From CAG-303 sp034172985 (GTDB lineage: Bacteria; Bacillota; Clostridia; Lachnospirales; Lachnospiraceae): a stretch of 50,508 nt of DNA. The first letter of the stretch is position 1, and each line of letters begins with the position of its first letter. Under the pieces are notes generated by a model. It searched no databases, had not been told where the DNA came from, and saw nothing but the letters and a program-made list of their open reading frames with translations. The translations under genes were made by a program, and so were the position numbers. The stretch covers positions 1 to 50,508 of the forward strand of contig JAXFDY010000133.1 of assembly GCA_034172985.1 (NCBI GenBank), given 5' to 3'. This document shows positions 14,486-22,420 of this stretch, one piece after another.

Positions 14486-15667
14486 CTATTTTGTACAAAG
14501 AAAAACCCCGGCATTCTTTGTAATGTGAAAGGTTGGTTTTATCTTTCGTTCTACAAAACTTCGGAATTCCTGATAACGCTCCAGAAGAAATTGATTCTGG
14601 TTTCCGTGGCAGGAAAGGATGTATTCAATTAAAGGTTCCGGCTGATTTAACAGAATGGAATCTTTATATTGGTGGCAGGTGATGTCAGAGAAGACCTGTT
14701 TCAGGATTTCTTCTCCATTTTCCAGACCGAAACGATCGTAAAGATTTTCACTGGATAATACGATCCTGCTGTCAAATTTTTGGACAAGATCCGTGATCTC
14801 TTTCATATGATGTTTGCCGTAAGTACTGCAAATGAATATACCATGCGGTTTAAGGACACGGTAAGCTTCCCGGCATACCTGAACAATGTCATCACAGTAA
14901 AATAACAGGTGATTGGCAATAATCAGATCAAAGGAAGCCGATTCGTAAGGAATCTGGTGGCAATCAAATTCTGCAAAAGAAAAACGATGGTCGTCTGTAC
15001 CGATATTTCTTCTGGCATCGCGAAGCATTCCTTCAGAAATGTCTGAAAGGGTAATCGAAATATCAGAAGGAAGCCGGGACATATTTTCAGTCCAAAGAGA
15101 GCTGTTCCCACATCCCAGTTCCAGAATTTTCATGCCGGAATGAATCTGACACTGTTCAAAAATCCAGGGAAACCATCCCTGGGGATTTGTGGAAAAGTCC
15201 CGATGCAGACGGATTCGGGCTGCAATATTATTGGCATTTACATACTGGGTTTTCAGACTCTTTTCCATATTGGTCAGATGAATCAAATCAAGCATATGAC
15301 TCCAATCCACCTGATGTTCCTCATCGATGGCCCGGACGGTATCATCGATGGCATTCACCACCAGCTGCATCTGTTCAATACGATCCTGAATCAACTGCTT
15401 TTGTAGTTTGAGTGAATTCAGCATAAAATGGTAGTCAGTATCGTCAATAGTCATTTCCCGGATGTCATCCAAAGAAAATCCCAGGTATTTCAGAAGCAGG
15501 ATCTGCTGTAGTCGGGCAAAATCGGAGTCTGTATAAAAACGGGCCCCGGAAGGTGTGACATACGAAGGTTTTAATATATTTTGCTTATCATAAAAACGTA
15601 TGGTTCGAATAGATACATGAGCCATCCGGGCAAATTCTCCGGAAGAGTAGTAACCGGGTAATTTCAT
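14486..15667 (-). CDS. MerR-type DNA-binding domain fused to SAM-dependent methyltransferase
   Basis: This 393-residue two-domain protein has a MerR winged helix at about 1-70 (YSSGEFARMAHVSIRTIRFY) and the dimerisation helix at 75-125. It continues into a class I methyltransferase at about 165-290 with the SAM loop MKILELGCGNSSLW, acidic DIS motif and FDLIIANHLLFY. ATG 15667 follows GGAGG with seven bases spacing; the preceding flippase stop is two bases away, so they are co-transcribed. The domain pairing suggests a regulator whose effector part is, or once was, an enzyme. Which substrate is methylated, and whether it activates the rfbBD promoter downstream, is unknown. Confidence 0.85.
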   Translation of the reverse strand: MKLPGYYSSGEFARMAHVSIRTIRFYDKQNILKPSYVTPSGARFYTDSDFARLQQILLLKYLGFSLDDIREMTIDDTDYHFMLNSLKLQKQLIQDRIEQMQLVVNAIDDTVRAIDEEHQVDWSHMLDLIHLTNMEKSLKTQYVNANNIAARIRLHRDFSTNPQGWFPWIFEQCQIHSGMKILELGCGNSSLWTENMSRLPSDISITLSDISEGMLRDARRNIGTDDHRFSFAEFDCHQIPYESASFDLIIANHLLFYCDDIVQVCREAYRVLKPHGIFICSTYGKHHMKEITDLVQKFDSRIVLSSENLYDRFGLENGEEILKQVFSDITCHQYKDSILLNQPEPLIEYILSCHGNQNQFLLERYQEFRSFVERKIKPTFHITKNAGVFLCTK

Positions 15668-15669
15668 AA

Positions 15670-17223
15670 TCAATCCTCCAGTCTGTGTTCTTTTCTAATC
15701 GTTTGTAATTTCTCTTTTATAAACAAGTATTCCGGCTTTTTGTGAAATAATGCAATGAATACTCCGTTAACCAGGAAAAAACAAAGAATAAACTTTATTG
15801 ACAATTCAATCCATCCGCCGTGAATCTGCAAGTTATTTGCGATAAAAAACACGGCAGTCCCTGTCAGCATGGTTACTGTCCAATAGAAAATAAACTTTTG
15901 AAAATATCCGGCTACAGGGGCATGAAAGCGTTTGCGATATATAATATAAGGTTCAAACCAGAAATTAGTCGTTATATTACTGATAAATGTACCAAGCAGT
16001 ATTCCTGCAACTCCCATCTTTAAGGGAATAAGAAGGATAAGAGATGCAATCAGGTTAATCAAAGCTTCACATATACATTTGATGCGGATTTCCTGAAAAA
16101 GTCCATATGTATCAATAAAAATCAGTTGTGTATTTCTGATATAACGCATATACAGATTTAAACAAATCAGAAATACAACCGGAAGCTGCAATAGATAATC
16201 TTCCCCAATCCAAAGGATGATAAAGGGATTAATAAATGAGAAGAAAAGGATTGCAAACACTGCGATACACCAGAAATTCAGGAAAAGCAGTTCTTCAAAA
16301 ATCTTTTTTGCATGAGCTGGTTCCCTTGAGGAAACAAGGTTCCCGACACTGCCGGTAAGGGCATCGCTGATGCGAAGCATAATATTACGTATTATTGTTA
16401 CAAATAGAGTGTAGTTCGAATAATAGCCAAGGACAATCGTACTGACAAATTTGGAAATCAGCATATTGTCTGTAGATGTGACAATTGCGGAACTTAGTTT
16501 GTCTAAGAACATAGCCTTAATATTTCTTATGATAGCATCTTTACTTTCTTTATGAAGTCTCTCTTTATGATATGTTTTTAGAAACGGATAGTGCCGGTTT
16601 ACATACGAGGAAATGGCGGCATTACTGATTAACGTTGCCAGCAGCTGGACAAAAAGGTAGAGTAAAAAATTATGGGTCAGCAGCAGAATGGCAATCTGAA
16701 TCAGATTCTGGCTGATTACAGTTACAATGTTAACTTTAGAAACAATATGATGTACCTGAAAGGCAATCAGAATACTCTTCTTATAAGAAAAGAAATAGCT
16801 GAAAGTCGTGTTGAACAGATACAAAACATAGATAAAAGGCAGTTCCGGCATTTCAGGAAGATCCGAAATGAAAAAGTTCAGAAACGGAATCAGGCACAAT
16901 CCCACCAGTGACATTCCTAAGCCTAAGGAAATATAAATCTTTCGATATAAATTCAGCAGAGCAGCCAGTTGCTTCTCATCGCCTACAGCAGCCGGATGAT
17001 ACATGGCATATATAATCGCTGTGCCACATCCCAGCTCAGCAAGAGATAAAAGAGTCAGGATATCGCTGAATAGGCCATTCATTCCTAAGTAAGCCTTTCC
17101 CAGACAATAAATAAATACAGTTCTCACTATGAAAGTCAGAATACTGTCCAAACCCTGAGAAACAAGAGCATACATCAGATTCTGCAGGGAATGATAGGTC
17201 CTTGTATGGGTAGAAGAAGTCAT
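15670..17223 (-). CDS. Polysaccharide flippase (Wzx/MurJ-like MVF superfamily)
   Basis: This integral membrane protein of 517 residues has about 12-14 hydrophobic helices and the pattern of oligosaccharide-lipid flippases: an N-terminal LDSILTFIVRTVFIYCLGKAY and the later DNMLISKFVSTIVLGYYSNY. It should move undecaprenyl-linked sugar units across the membrane. I chose ATG 17223, eight bases after GAGAGG; GTG 17232 is too close to that site. It lies upstream of the MerR-methyltransferase and rfbBD, which fits surface polysaccharide synthesis, but no glycosyltransferase is adjacent. Confidence 0.85.
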   Translation of the reverse strand: MTSSTHTRTYHSLQNLMYALVSQGLDSILTFIVRTVFIYCLGKAYLGMNGLFSDILTLLSLAELGCGTAIIYAMYHPAAVGDEKQLAALLNLYRKIYISLGLGMSLVGLCLIPFLNFFISDLPEMPELPFIYVLYLFNTTFSYFFSYKKSILIAFQVHHIVSKVNIVTVISQNLIQIAILLLTHNFLLYLFVQLLATLISNAAISSYVNRHYPFLKTYHKERLHKESKDAIIRNIKAMFLDKLSSAIVTSTDNMLISKFVSTIVLGYYSNYTLFVTIIRNIMLRISDALTGSVGNLVSSREPAHAKKIFEELLFLNFWCIAVFAILFFSFINPFIILWIGEDYLLQLPVVFLICLNLYMRYIRNTQLIFIDTYGLFQEIRIKCICEALINLIASLILLIPLKMGVAGILLGTFISNITTNFWFEPYIIYRKRFHAPVAGYFQKFIFYWTVTMLTGTAVFFIANNLQIHGGWIELSIKFILCFFLVNGVFIALFHKKPEYLFIKEKLQTIRKEHRLED

Positions 17224-17256
17224 CAGATACACCTCTCATGATACATATTTTTGTCT

Positions 17257-17285
17257 ATTATAGCAGACTGTAAAAAAAGAGTAAA
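17257..17285 (-). promoter_or_regulatory. Promoter of the flippase operon
   Basis: On the minus strand TTTACT (17285-17280) is followed after 17 bp by a perfect TATAAT (17262-17257). It lies back to back with the T-box promoter at 17292. Confidence 0.7.
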
Positions 17286-17291
17286 TAATAT

Positions 17292-17320
17292 TTGACAGTG
17301 AATTCTAATTGTGCTATAGT
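17292..17320 (+). promoter_or_regulatory. Promoter of the T-box operon
   Basis: A perfect TTGACA (17292-17297) and TATAGT (17315-17320) with 17-bp spacing lie just upstream of the T-box leader. Confidence 0.85.
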
Positions 17321-17326
17321 TAGGGA

Positions 17327-17604
17327 AATTAAGCGAAAAGCTGTGATGGGAAGGAGTAGTTTCCTGTAAAGTTTCAGAGAGAAGATGGTTGGTGCGAATC
17401 TTTTACGGAGCAGGTTATGAAGCAGTCCCGGAGCCTTGATATCGAACACATTTATGAGTGTTAAGTAGGTATTGACGGGTTCTCCCGTTATAGAGAAGCG
17501 GTATGATTGTACCGGATGAGTGCAGGATTTCCTGAATTTAGGTGGTAACACGGATTGTATATTCGCCCTAAGTATTTGCGAGAGCAGGTACTTAGGGCTT
17601 TTTG
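17327..17604 (+). ncRNA. T-box riboswitch with terminator/antiterminator
   Basis: This tRNA-sensing leader contains the stem I AGAGAGA-GATGGTTGGTGCGA region, GGAGC followed by a specifier region near 17431-17443, and the conserved T-box core AGGTGGTAACACGG at 17540-17553, which pairs with the uncharged tRNA end. A terminator with stem GCCCTAAGTA/TACTTAGGGC (17565-17598) and T-run follows. By position in the CCTTGATATCGAA segment the best specifier is GAT (Asp, 17438-17440, followed by the usual purine); ATC (Ile, 17441-17443) is an alternative. It controls an aminotransferase and an S66 peptidase. Confidence 0.92.
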
Positions 17605-17610
17605 TATGTT

Positions 17611-17781
17611 TGGCGTTTGCGAACCCCTTGGCGGAGTGGGCATCAGGTTTATGTATTGCGACTTTGGGCGGACAAATCAGCCGAAGTGTATGTCAAAGCC
17701 GAACATTTCGGCTGACTTGTCCGAATCAACGGAGTGAGAATAAACCTGATGCCCACTCCGCCAAGGGGTTCGCAAACGCCT
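17611..17781 (+). repeat. Long inverted-repeat element (MITE-like), copy 1 of a dispersed family
   Basis: Arms 17612-17651 and 17741-17780 are perfect 40-bp inverted repeats. A nested second stem is formed by 17669-17688 and 17704-17723 (20 bp, two mismatches). The outer ends GGCGTTTGCGAACCCC / GGGGTTCGCAAACGCC match the short palindromes at 37994 and 46131. It holds no credible gene, and lies between the T-box terminator and the ribosome binding site of the aminotransferase, so it is transcribed as a very long hairpin when the T-box reads through. Confidence 0.85.
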
Positions 17782-17810
17782 ATTTTTGTATGTAGTAAGG
17801 AGGAAGTAAA

Positions 17811-19028
17811 ATGAGAACTTTTGAAAAATCACACAAATTAGATTATGTCTGTTATGATATCAGAGGCCCTGTTATGGATGAAGCGCAGAAAATGATTGGA
17901 CAAGGAATGGAAATCTTAAAACTGAATATTGGAAATCCAGCCCCTTTTGGATTCCGTGCCCCCAAACAGATAATTGAAAAAATGGCAGATGGATTAGAAG
18001 AACATGAGGGTTATTCTGATTCGAAAGGTCTGCTCTCGGCAAGAACTGCCATATTAAAATATTGTCAGAGTAAAAATATACCATGTGAATCTGTAGATGA
18101 TATTTACACCGGAAACGGAGTCAGCGAGTTAATTACAATGTCTATGCAGGGGCTTCTGGATTACGGGGATGAAGTATTGGTTCCGTCTCCGGATTATCCA
18201 TTATGGACCGCATCAGTGACGCTGGCAGGAGGTTCTGCCGTACACTATGTCTGTGATGAGGAGTCAGACTGGTATCCGGACATAGAAGATATGAAAAGAA
18301 AAATTACGCCAAGGACAAAGGGAATTGTTGTCATTAATCCTAATAATCCTACGGGTGCGGTGTATCCGAAGGAGATTCTGGAGCAGATTGTGGATCTGGC
18401 AAGAGAACACGAATTAATTCTGTTTGCAGATGAGATATATGACCGGTTAGTTATGGATGGAATAGAACACACGGCACTGGCATCATTGGCTCCGGATGTG
18501 CTGACATTAAGCTTCAACGGATTATCGAAGTCTCATTTAATTGCTGGATATCGCTGTGGGTGGATGTGCCTGTGTGGAGATAAATCAAAGGCCAAAGGAT
18601 ATATCGAAGGACTGAATCTTTTGTCTTCCATGCGTCTTTGTTCAAATGTTCCGGCACAATCACTGATAAAGGATGCATTGGATTGTATGGAGGAAACAAA
18701 AAAACTGTTGGTGCCTGGCGGAAGAGTATATGAACAGAGAGAATGTATTTATCAGGCATTAAATGAGATTCCGGGGGTTTCGGCCGTAAAACCGAAAGCA
18801 GCTTTTTACATTTTCCCCAAATTGGATAAAAAGAAATTTGGTTTAAAGGATGATGAAAAGTTTGCATTGGATTTTTTGAGAGAAAAACACATTCTGGTAA
18901 CTCATGGTGGCGGCTTTCACTGGGAAGAGCCGGATCATTTCCGCATTGTTTATTTGCCGGAATGCAGTGTTCTGAGAGAATCAGCAAAAAGGCTGGGTGA
19001 ATTTTTGGAGGATTATAGTCAGGAATGA
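17811..19028 (+). CDS. Pyridoxal-phosphate aminotransferase, class I/II (AlaT/AspC-like)
   Basis: The 405-residue fold-type I aminotransferase has the PLP Schiff-base lysine at Lys240 (FNGLSKSHLIAGYR), Asp207 and Tyr210 in FADEIYD, and NPNNPTGAVY at 176-185. It shuttles amino groups between an amino acid and a 2-oxo acid; the exact substrate (alanine, aspartate or other) is not fixed by sequence. AAGGAGGAAG precedes the ATG. It is the first gene behind a T-box, so expression rises when a cognate tRNA is uncharged; the best-fitting specifier is Asp. The next gene overlaps by four bases. Confidence 0.9.
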   Translation: MRTFEKSHKLDYVCYDIRGPVMDEAQKMIGQGMEILKLNIGNPAPFGFRAPKQIIEKMADGLEEHEGYSDSKGLLSARTAILKYCQSKNIPCESVDDIYTGNGVSELITMSMQGLLDYGDEVLVPSPDYPLWTASVTLAGGSAVHYVCDEESDWYPDIEDMKRKITPRTKGIVVINPNNPTGAVYPKEILEQIVDLAREHELILFADEIYDRLVMDGIEHTALASLAPDVLTLSFNGLSKSHLIAGYRCGWMCLCGDKSKAKGYIEGLNLLSSMRLCSNVPAQSLIKDALDCMEETKKLLVPGGRVYEQRECIYQALNEIPGVSAVKPKAAFYIFPKLDKKKFGLKDDEKFALDFLREKHILVTHGGGFHWEEPDHFRIVYLPECSVLRESAKRLGEFLEDYSQE

Positions 19029-20062
19029 GATATGGTGAATTTTTAAAAGAGAGCGGAACGATAGGATTTGTGGCACCATCTTTTGGATGTAATATTGAGC
19101 CATATAAAAGTGGGTTTGACAGTGCTCAAAAAAAATTTGAAAAATTAGGATATCGTATGGAAATCGGTCCGAACTGTTACAAAGGATGTGGAATCGGCAT
19201 TAGCAATACTCCCCAAAAGTGTGCGGAAGAATTAAATGAAGCATATTGTTCAGAGGAAAGTGATGTACTTATTTCCTGTGGCGGCGGAGAATTAATGTGT
19301 GAGGATTTGAATGAGATTGATTTTGAAAGAATAAGACAGGCAAAGCCGAAATGGTATATGGGGTATTCGGATAATACCAATATGACATTTTTATTGACAA
19401 CTCTTTGTGATGTGGCATCTATCTATGGTCCCTGCGCCCCTGCATTTGGGATGGATACATGGCATCCGGCTATTTGGGATGCTTATCACTGCCTGACTGG
19501 TGAAAATCTTACGGTACGTGGTTATGGTAAATGGGAGAAAGAGTCCTTGAAAGATGAAGAACATCCGACAGTTCCGTATCATGTTACGGAGGAACAGATA
19601 TTACACAGTTTCTTAGGCAGCAGACCTGTGGAAAAGGTTTGTATGGAGGGACGGCTAATCGGCGGCTGTATGGATTGTCTTGTGAATCTGACCGGAACAA
19701 AGTTTGATAAAGTATCTGAATTTGCAGAGAAATATAAAGAAGATGGTTTCATATGGTTTTTAGAGTCCTGTGATTTAAATGTCATGGCTATCCGGAGAGC
19801 TGTCTGGCAAATGGAAAATGCAGGATGGTTCCAATATGTAAAAGGATTTCTGATTGGCAGACCCCTTGTCTATGGACAGGAAATGATGGGCTTAGACCAG
19901 TACCATGCAGTCGTGGACTTATTAGGAAAATATCAGGTCCCTATTGTTATGGATGTAGATATTGGACATTTACCTCCTATGATGCCTGTTATCTGTGGAA
20001 GTAAAGGAATTGTCCATGTTGAGAATAATCATATTGAGTTAAAAATGATATTAAAATGTTGA
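19025..20062 (+). CDS. S66 family LD-carboxypeptidase / MccF-like serine peptidase
   Basis: This 345-residue cytoplasmic serine peptidase has the nucleophile Ser115 in MGYSDNTN, Glu247 in FLESCD and His315 in DIGHLPPMMP. These fit the Ser-Glu-His triad of the family that includes LD-carboxypeptidase A and the microcin C immunity protein MccF. The overall pattern (VAPSFGCNIEPYK at the N terminus) leans to the MccF-like branch. It overlaps the aminotransferase gene by ATGA and shares its T-box control. MccF-type enzymes cleave toxic aminoacyl-nucleotides (aspartyl-adenylate mimics), an interesting match with an Asp-type T-box, but recycling of peptidoglycan peptides is equally possible. Confidence 0.87.
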   Translation: MRYGEFLKESGTIGFVAPSFGCNIEPYKSGFDSAQKKFEKLGYRMEIGPNCYKGCGIGISNTPQKCAEELNEAYCSEESDVLISCGGGELMCEDLNEIDFERIRQAKPKWYMGYSDNTNMTFLLTTLCDVASIYGPCAPAFGMDTWHPAIWDAYHCLTGENLTVRGYGKWEKESLKDEEHPTVPYHVTEEQILHSFLGSRPVEKVCMEGRLIGGCMDCLVNLTGTKFDKVSEFAEKYKEDGFIWFLESCDLNVMAIRRAVWQMENAGWFQYVKGFLIGRPLVYGQEMMGLDQYHAVVDLLGKYQVPIVMDVDIGHLPPMMPVICGSKGIVHVENNHIELKMILKC

Positions 20063-20087
20063 AATTTCCCCGTATTTATGATATACT
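20059..20087 (+). promoter_or_regulatory. Promoter of the PocR/chemoreceptor-like gene
   Basis: TTGAAA (20059-20064, overlapping the previous stop codon) and TATACT (20082-20087) are 17 bp apart. The mRNA would carry about 100 bases of leader before the GGAAAGG site at 20197. Confidence 0.7.
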
Positions 20088-20196
20088 AGGAGATACAAAT
20101 AAGTCCGTGAAATAGAGTGAGAAATGGTATAATGCGGTACGTGAAAAAAATAAAATATAATAAATGTAGCTTAAATGCAGGGAAAGGGGTATTCTT

Positions 20197-20985
20197 ATGT
20201 TAATTCGTGATTTTATGGATACAAAGCGGTTGAACGATATTTTGAAAGAGTGGTCAGTGGTTACAGGCATGGCAACAATTATGCTGGATTCTGACGGCAG
20301 ATATATCAGTGATGAAATTGGGTTTACTGATTTTTGTATGAAATATACAAGAGGCAGTGAAGAGGGCAGGAGACGATGTGAACAGTGTGACAGAGATTGT
20401 AAGGGCATCTATTATTGCCACGCAGGTTTGATGGATTTCAGTATTGATATTATGATTGACGGAGCCTTATTTGGAAAGATTATAGGCGGACAGATTTTGC
20501 CAAATGAGCCGGATGAAGACAAATTCCGCGAGATTGCAAAGGAGTTGGGCATCAGGCCGGACGATTATATAACGGCATTGAGAAAGATTCCTATCAAAAC
20601 GGAGGCCGGAATTAAAGCATCGGCAAATCTGTTGGGTGAGATGGTTACTATGGTTGTGGAAGCCGGGTATAGGGCTTACATTGGTAAGCATAGTCAGGAT
20701 GCCATGAACGATGATATAGACAAGACAGTAAATCTCGTACAGGCCATTGAGAAAGAATCTAAGTCTTTGGATAAGATTGAATCAAAACAGAAAATACTGG
20801 CATTAAATGCATCCATAGAAGCTGCAAGAGCAGGGGAAGCCGGAAGAGGATTTGGTATCGTAGCAAAAGAGGTAGAAAATCTGGCAGTGATATCAGGAGA
20901 TATCAATAAACAGATTAAAAGCATCTTAAAAGATATACAGGTCGTTGTCAAAGATCTGGCTGATAAGCGAAGCCGGATTTCTTAG
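20197..20985 (+). CDS. Soluble PocR-domain sensor with short methyl-accepting chemotaxis signalling tip
   Basis: The 262-residue protein has no transmembrane segment. Residues 5-170 form a PocR-type sensory domain, with Cys-rich CEQCDRDCKGIYYCHAG and GALFGKIIGGQIL. Residues 180-255 are a coiled coil with the conserved chemoreceptor hairpin tip (KILALNASIEAARAGEAGRG, then FGIVAKEVENLA). It is therefore a cytoplasmic receptor that could talk to CheA/CheW, although the signalling coil is much shorter than in standard receptors and no adaptation sites are obvious. No chemotaxis gene is nearby. The ligand is unknown; the Cys cluster could bind metal or sense redox state. Confidence 0.83.
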   Translation: MLIRDFMDTKRLNDILKEWSVVTGMATIMLDSDGRYISDEIGFTDFCMKYTRGSEEGRRRCEQCDRDCKGIYYCHAGLMDFSIDIMIDGALFGKIIGGQILPNEPDEDKFREIAKELGIRPDDYITALRKIPIKTEAGIKASANLLGEMVTMVVEAGYRAYIGKHSQDAMNDDIDKTVNLVQAIEKESKSLDKIESKQKILALNASIEAARAGEAGRGFGIVAKEVENLAVISGDINKQIKSILKDIQVVVKDLADKRSRIS

Positions 20986-21008
20986 GAAAGTAATATAGAT
21001 AGCAACAA

Positions 21009-21035
21009 AAAAGGCAGATTTAAAATCTGCCTTTT
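21009..21035. terminator. Bidirectional terminator between the PocR gene and the reductase gene
   Basis: AAAAGGCAGATT and AATCTGCCTTTT form a 12-bp stem with a 3-base loop between two convergent genes. Confidence 0.9.
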
Positions 21036-21051
21036 CGCTTTATGAGGTTTA

Positions 21052-22401
21052 TTAACAGCTTGCACCGCCAACTACATTTAATCCTAAAATTTCATTCTTT
21101 CGTTTTAAAAGCTCATCACTAAGAATCATAGCCTCTGCTTTTTCAAATCCAACACGGTTTACGGTGTCGGCAAGTCGTTCTCCTGAAATACCTTCGGATC
21201 GGAAGAAAAGGATTGTTTTTTCGATGGTATCCAAAACTTCCTGTTTGCTTGTAAAGAGCTTGTTTAACATCTGGCCCTGAGCAACATTTTTGCCCCAGCG
21301 TCCGCCAATGTAAATCTTGTAACCATAAGTTCCTTCATCAGAACAATGGAATGGACATTTACCGATACAACGTCCGCAATTATTACATTTATCCCAGTCG
21401 ATTGTTAACTTTCCGTCAGAAAGTTTAGCTGCATGAATCGGACAGGCTGCTTCAATCTGACACTTCTTACATCCACGACAGACAGATTCGTCATATTGAG
21501 GAACTTTTGCTCCGATAATACCAATATCATTTAAGTTAGGTTTTACACAATTGTTTGGACATCCTCCAAATGCAATTTTAAATTTATGAGGAAGAGAAAC
21601 ATTGCGGTATCCAATGTAAAATTTACGATGAGCTTCTTCACTTAACTCATATGTGTCATAAAGACCATACTGGCAGGTGGTTCCCTTACAGCATACAATA
21701 GGACGAACCTTGCTTCCTGTACCGCCGGTCACTAATCCTGCACGGCTGATATATTCCTGAAATGCAGATATATTGTTAAAATCCACACCTGACACTTCTA
21801 CTGTAAGACGGGTAGTCAGCATCATATGACCATCTCCGTAAAGCTTTGCAGCTTCTGCAATCGCCATACTTTCTTTTGCTGTGATACGTCCATTTCTTGT
21901 AATAACACGGGCATTAAATTTATTGGTACCTTTCTGATGGAGAAATCCCATTCCTTTTACGTTTTTGATTTCATCAGCTGTTAAAGTACATCCGTCTGCA
22001 GGTACTTCTGGCTGCTTTCCATTTAATTTGTCAATGTATTTTTCAAGTATGTCTGCAGTCATTTCTACAGCAGTCACACATCTGGTTTCCTCGGTTTTAT
22101 ATTTGGCAGCAAGAGTCTCACAATCCTGTGCTCCCAAAGTTGCTTCAAACTGGGAGACGAATTCGCCACATAAGTCGCGGAAGTTTTCTCTGTCTCCAAA
22201 TAATTTACCTAATACAGCGATTGCTCCAGTCAGGGAACCACAGGTGCTTCCACATCCCATACCACCGCCAAAACCGGAAAATAATTGGATATCTGTATCC
22301 GTAAGATTTAAAGCATAAGCATCATTCGCAGCGAGGAGAATACCTTCTGCACAATTTTTTCCTTCAGTTCCGTAGTAAAATTTTGCTTTCTCTTTTAGCA
22401 T
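21052..22401 (-). CDS. Sulfite/nitrite reductase-like protein fused to C_GCAxxG_C_C domain and 2x[4Fe-4S] ferredoxin
   Basis: The 449-residue cytoplasmic redox protein has three parts. Residues 1-125 are a C_GCAxxG_C_C domain (NCAEGILLAAN and GGGMGCGSTCGSLTGAI). Residues 150-300 are a sulfite/nitrite reductase ferredoxin-like half with the siroheme/Fe-S ligands in CCKGTTC (Cys-x5-Cys) and GGCPNNC (Cys-x3-Cys). Then come two ferredoxin clusters (CRGCKKC...CP and CNNCGRCIGKCP). ATG 22401 is preceded by GGAGG; a start four codons upstream is less likely. It is one gene downstream of a TauE/SafE permease, suggesting sulfur oxyanion metabolism. The acceptor and the true substrate (sulfite, nitrite or another) are not settled. 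Confidence 0.85.
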   Translation of the reverse strand: MLKEKAKFYYGTEGKNCAEGILLAANDAYALNLTDTDIQLFSGFGGGMGCGSTCGSLTGAIAVLGKLFGDRENFRDLCGEFVSQFEATLGAQDCETLAAKYKTEETRCVTAVEMTADILEKYIDKLNGKQPEVPADGCTLTADEIKNVKGMGFLHQKGTNKFNARVITRNGRITAKESMAIAEAAKLYGDGHMMLTTRLTVEVSGVDFNNISAFQEYISRAGLVTGGTGSKVRPIVCCKGTTCQYGLYDTYELSEEAHRKFYIGYRNVSLPHKFKIAFGGCPNNCVKPNLNDIGIIGAKVPQYDESVCRGCKKCQIEAACPIHAAKLSDGKLTIDWDKCNNCGRCIGKCPFHCSDEGTYGYKIYIGGRWGKNVAQGQMLNKLFTSKQEVLDTIEKTILFFRSEGISGERLADTVNRVGFEKAEAMILSDELLKRKNEILGLNVVGGASC

Positions 22402-22420
22402 AGCAGCCTCCATTCAAGTC

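Noticed and set aside
17520..17795. Frames of 60-91 codons between the T-box and the aminotransferase
   Set aside because: They cover the T-box terminator and the inverted repeat and have no ribosome binding site; they are read-outs of structured RNA.
22413..22413. Start of the reductase fusion four codons further upstream
   Set aside because: The GGAGG that would serve as ribosome site lies inside that extension and is correctly spaced for ATG 22401.
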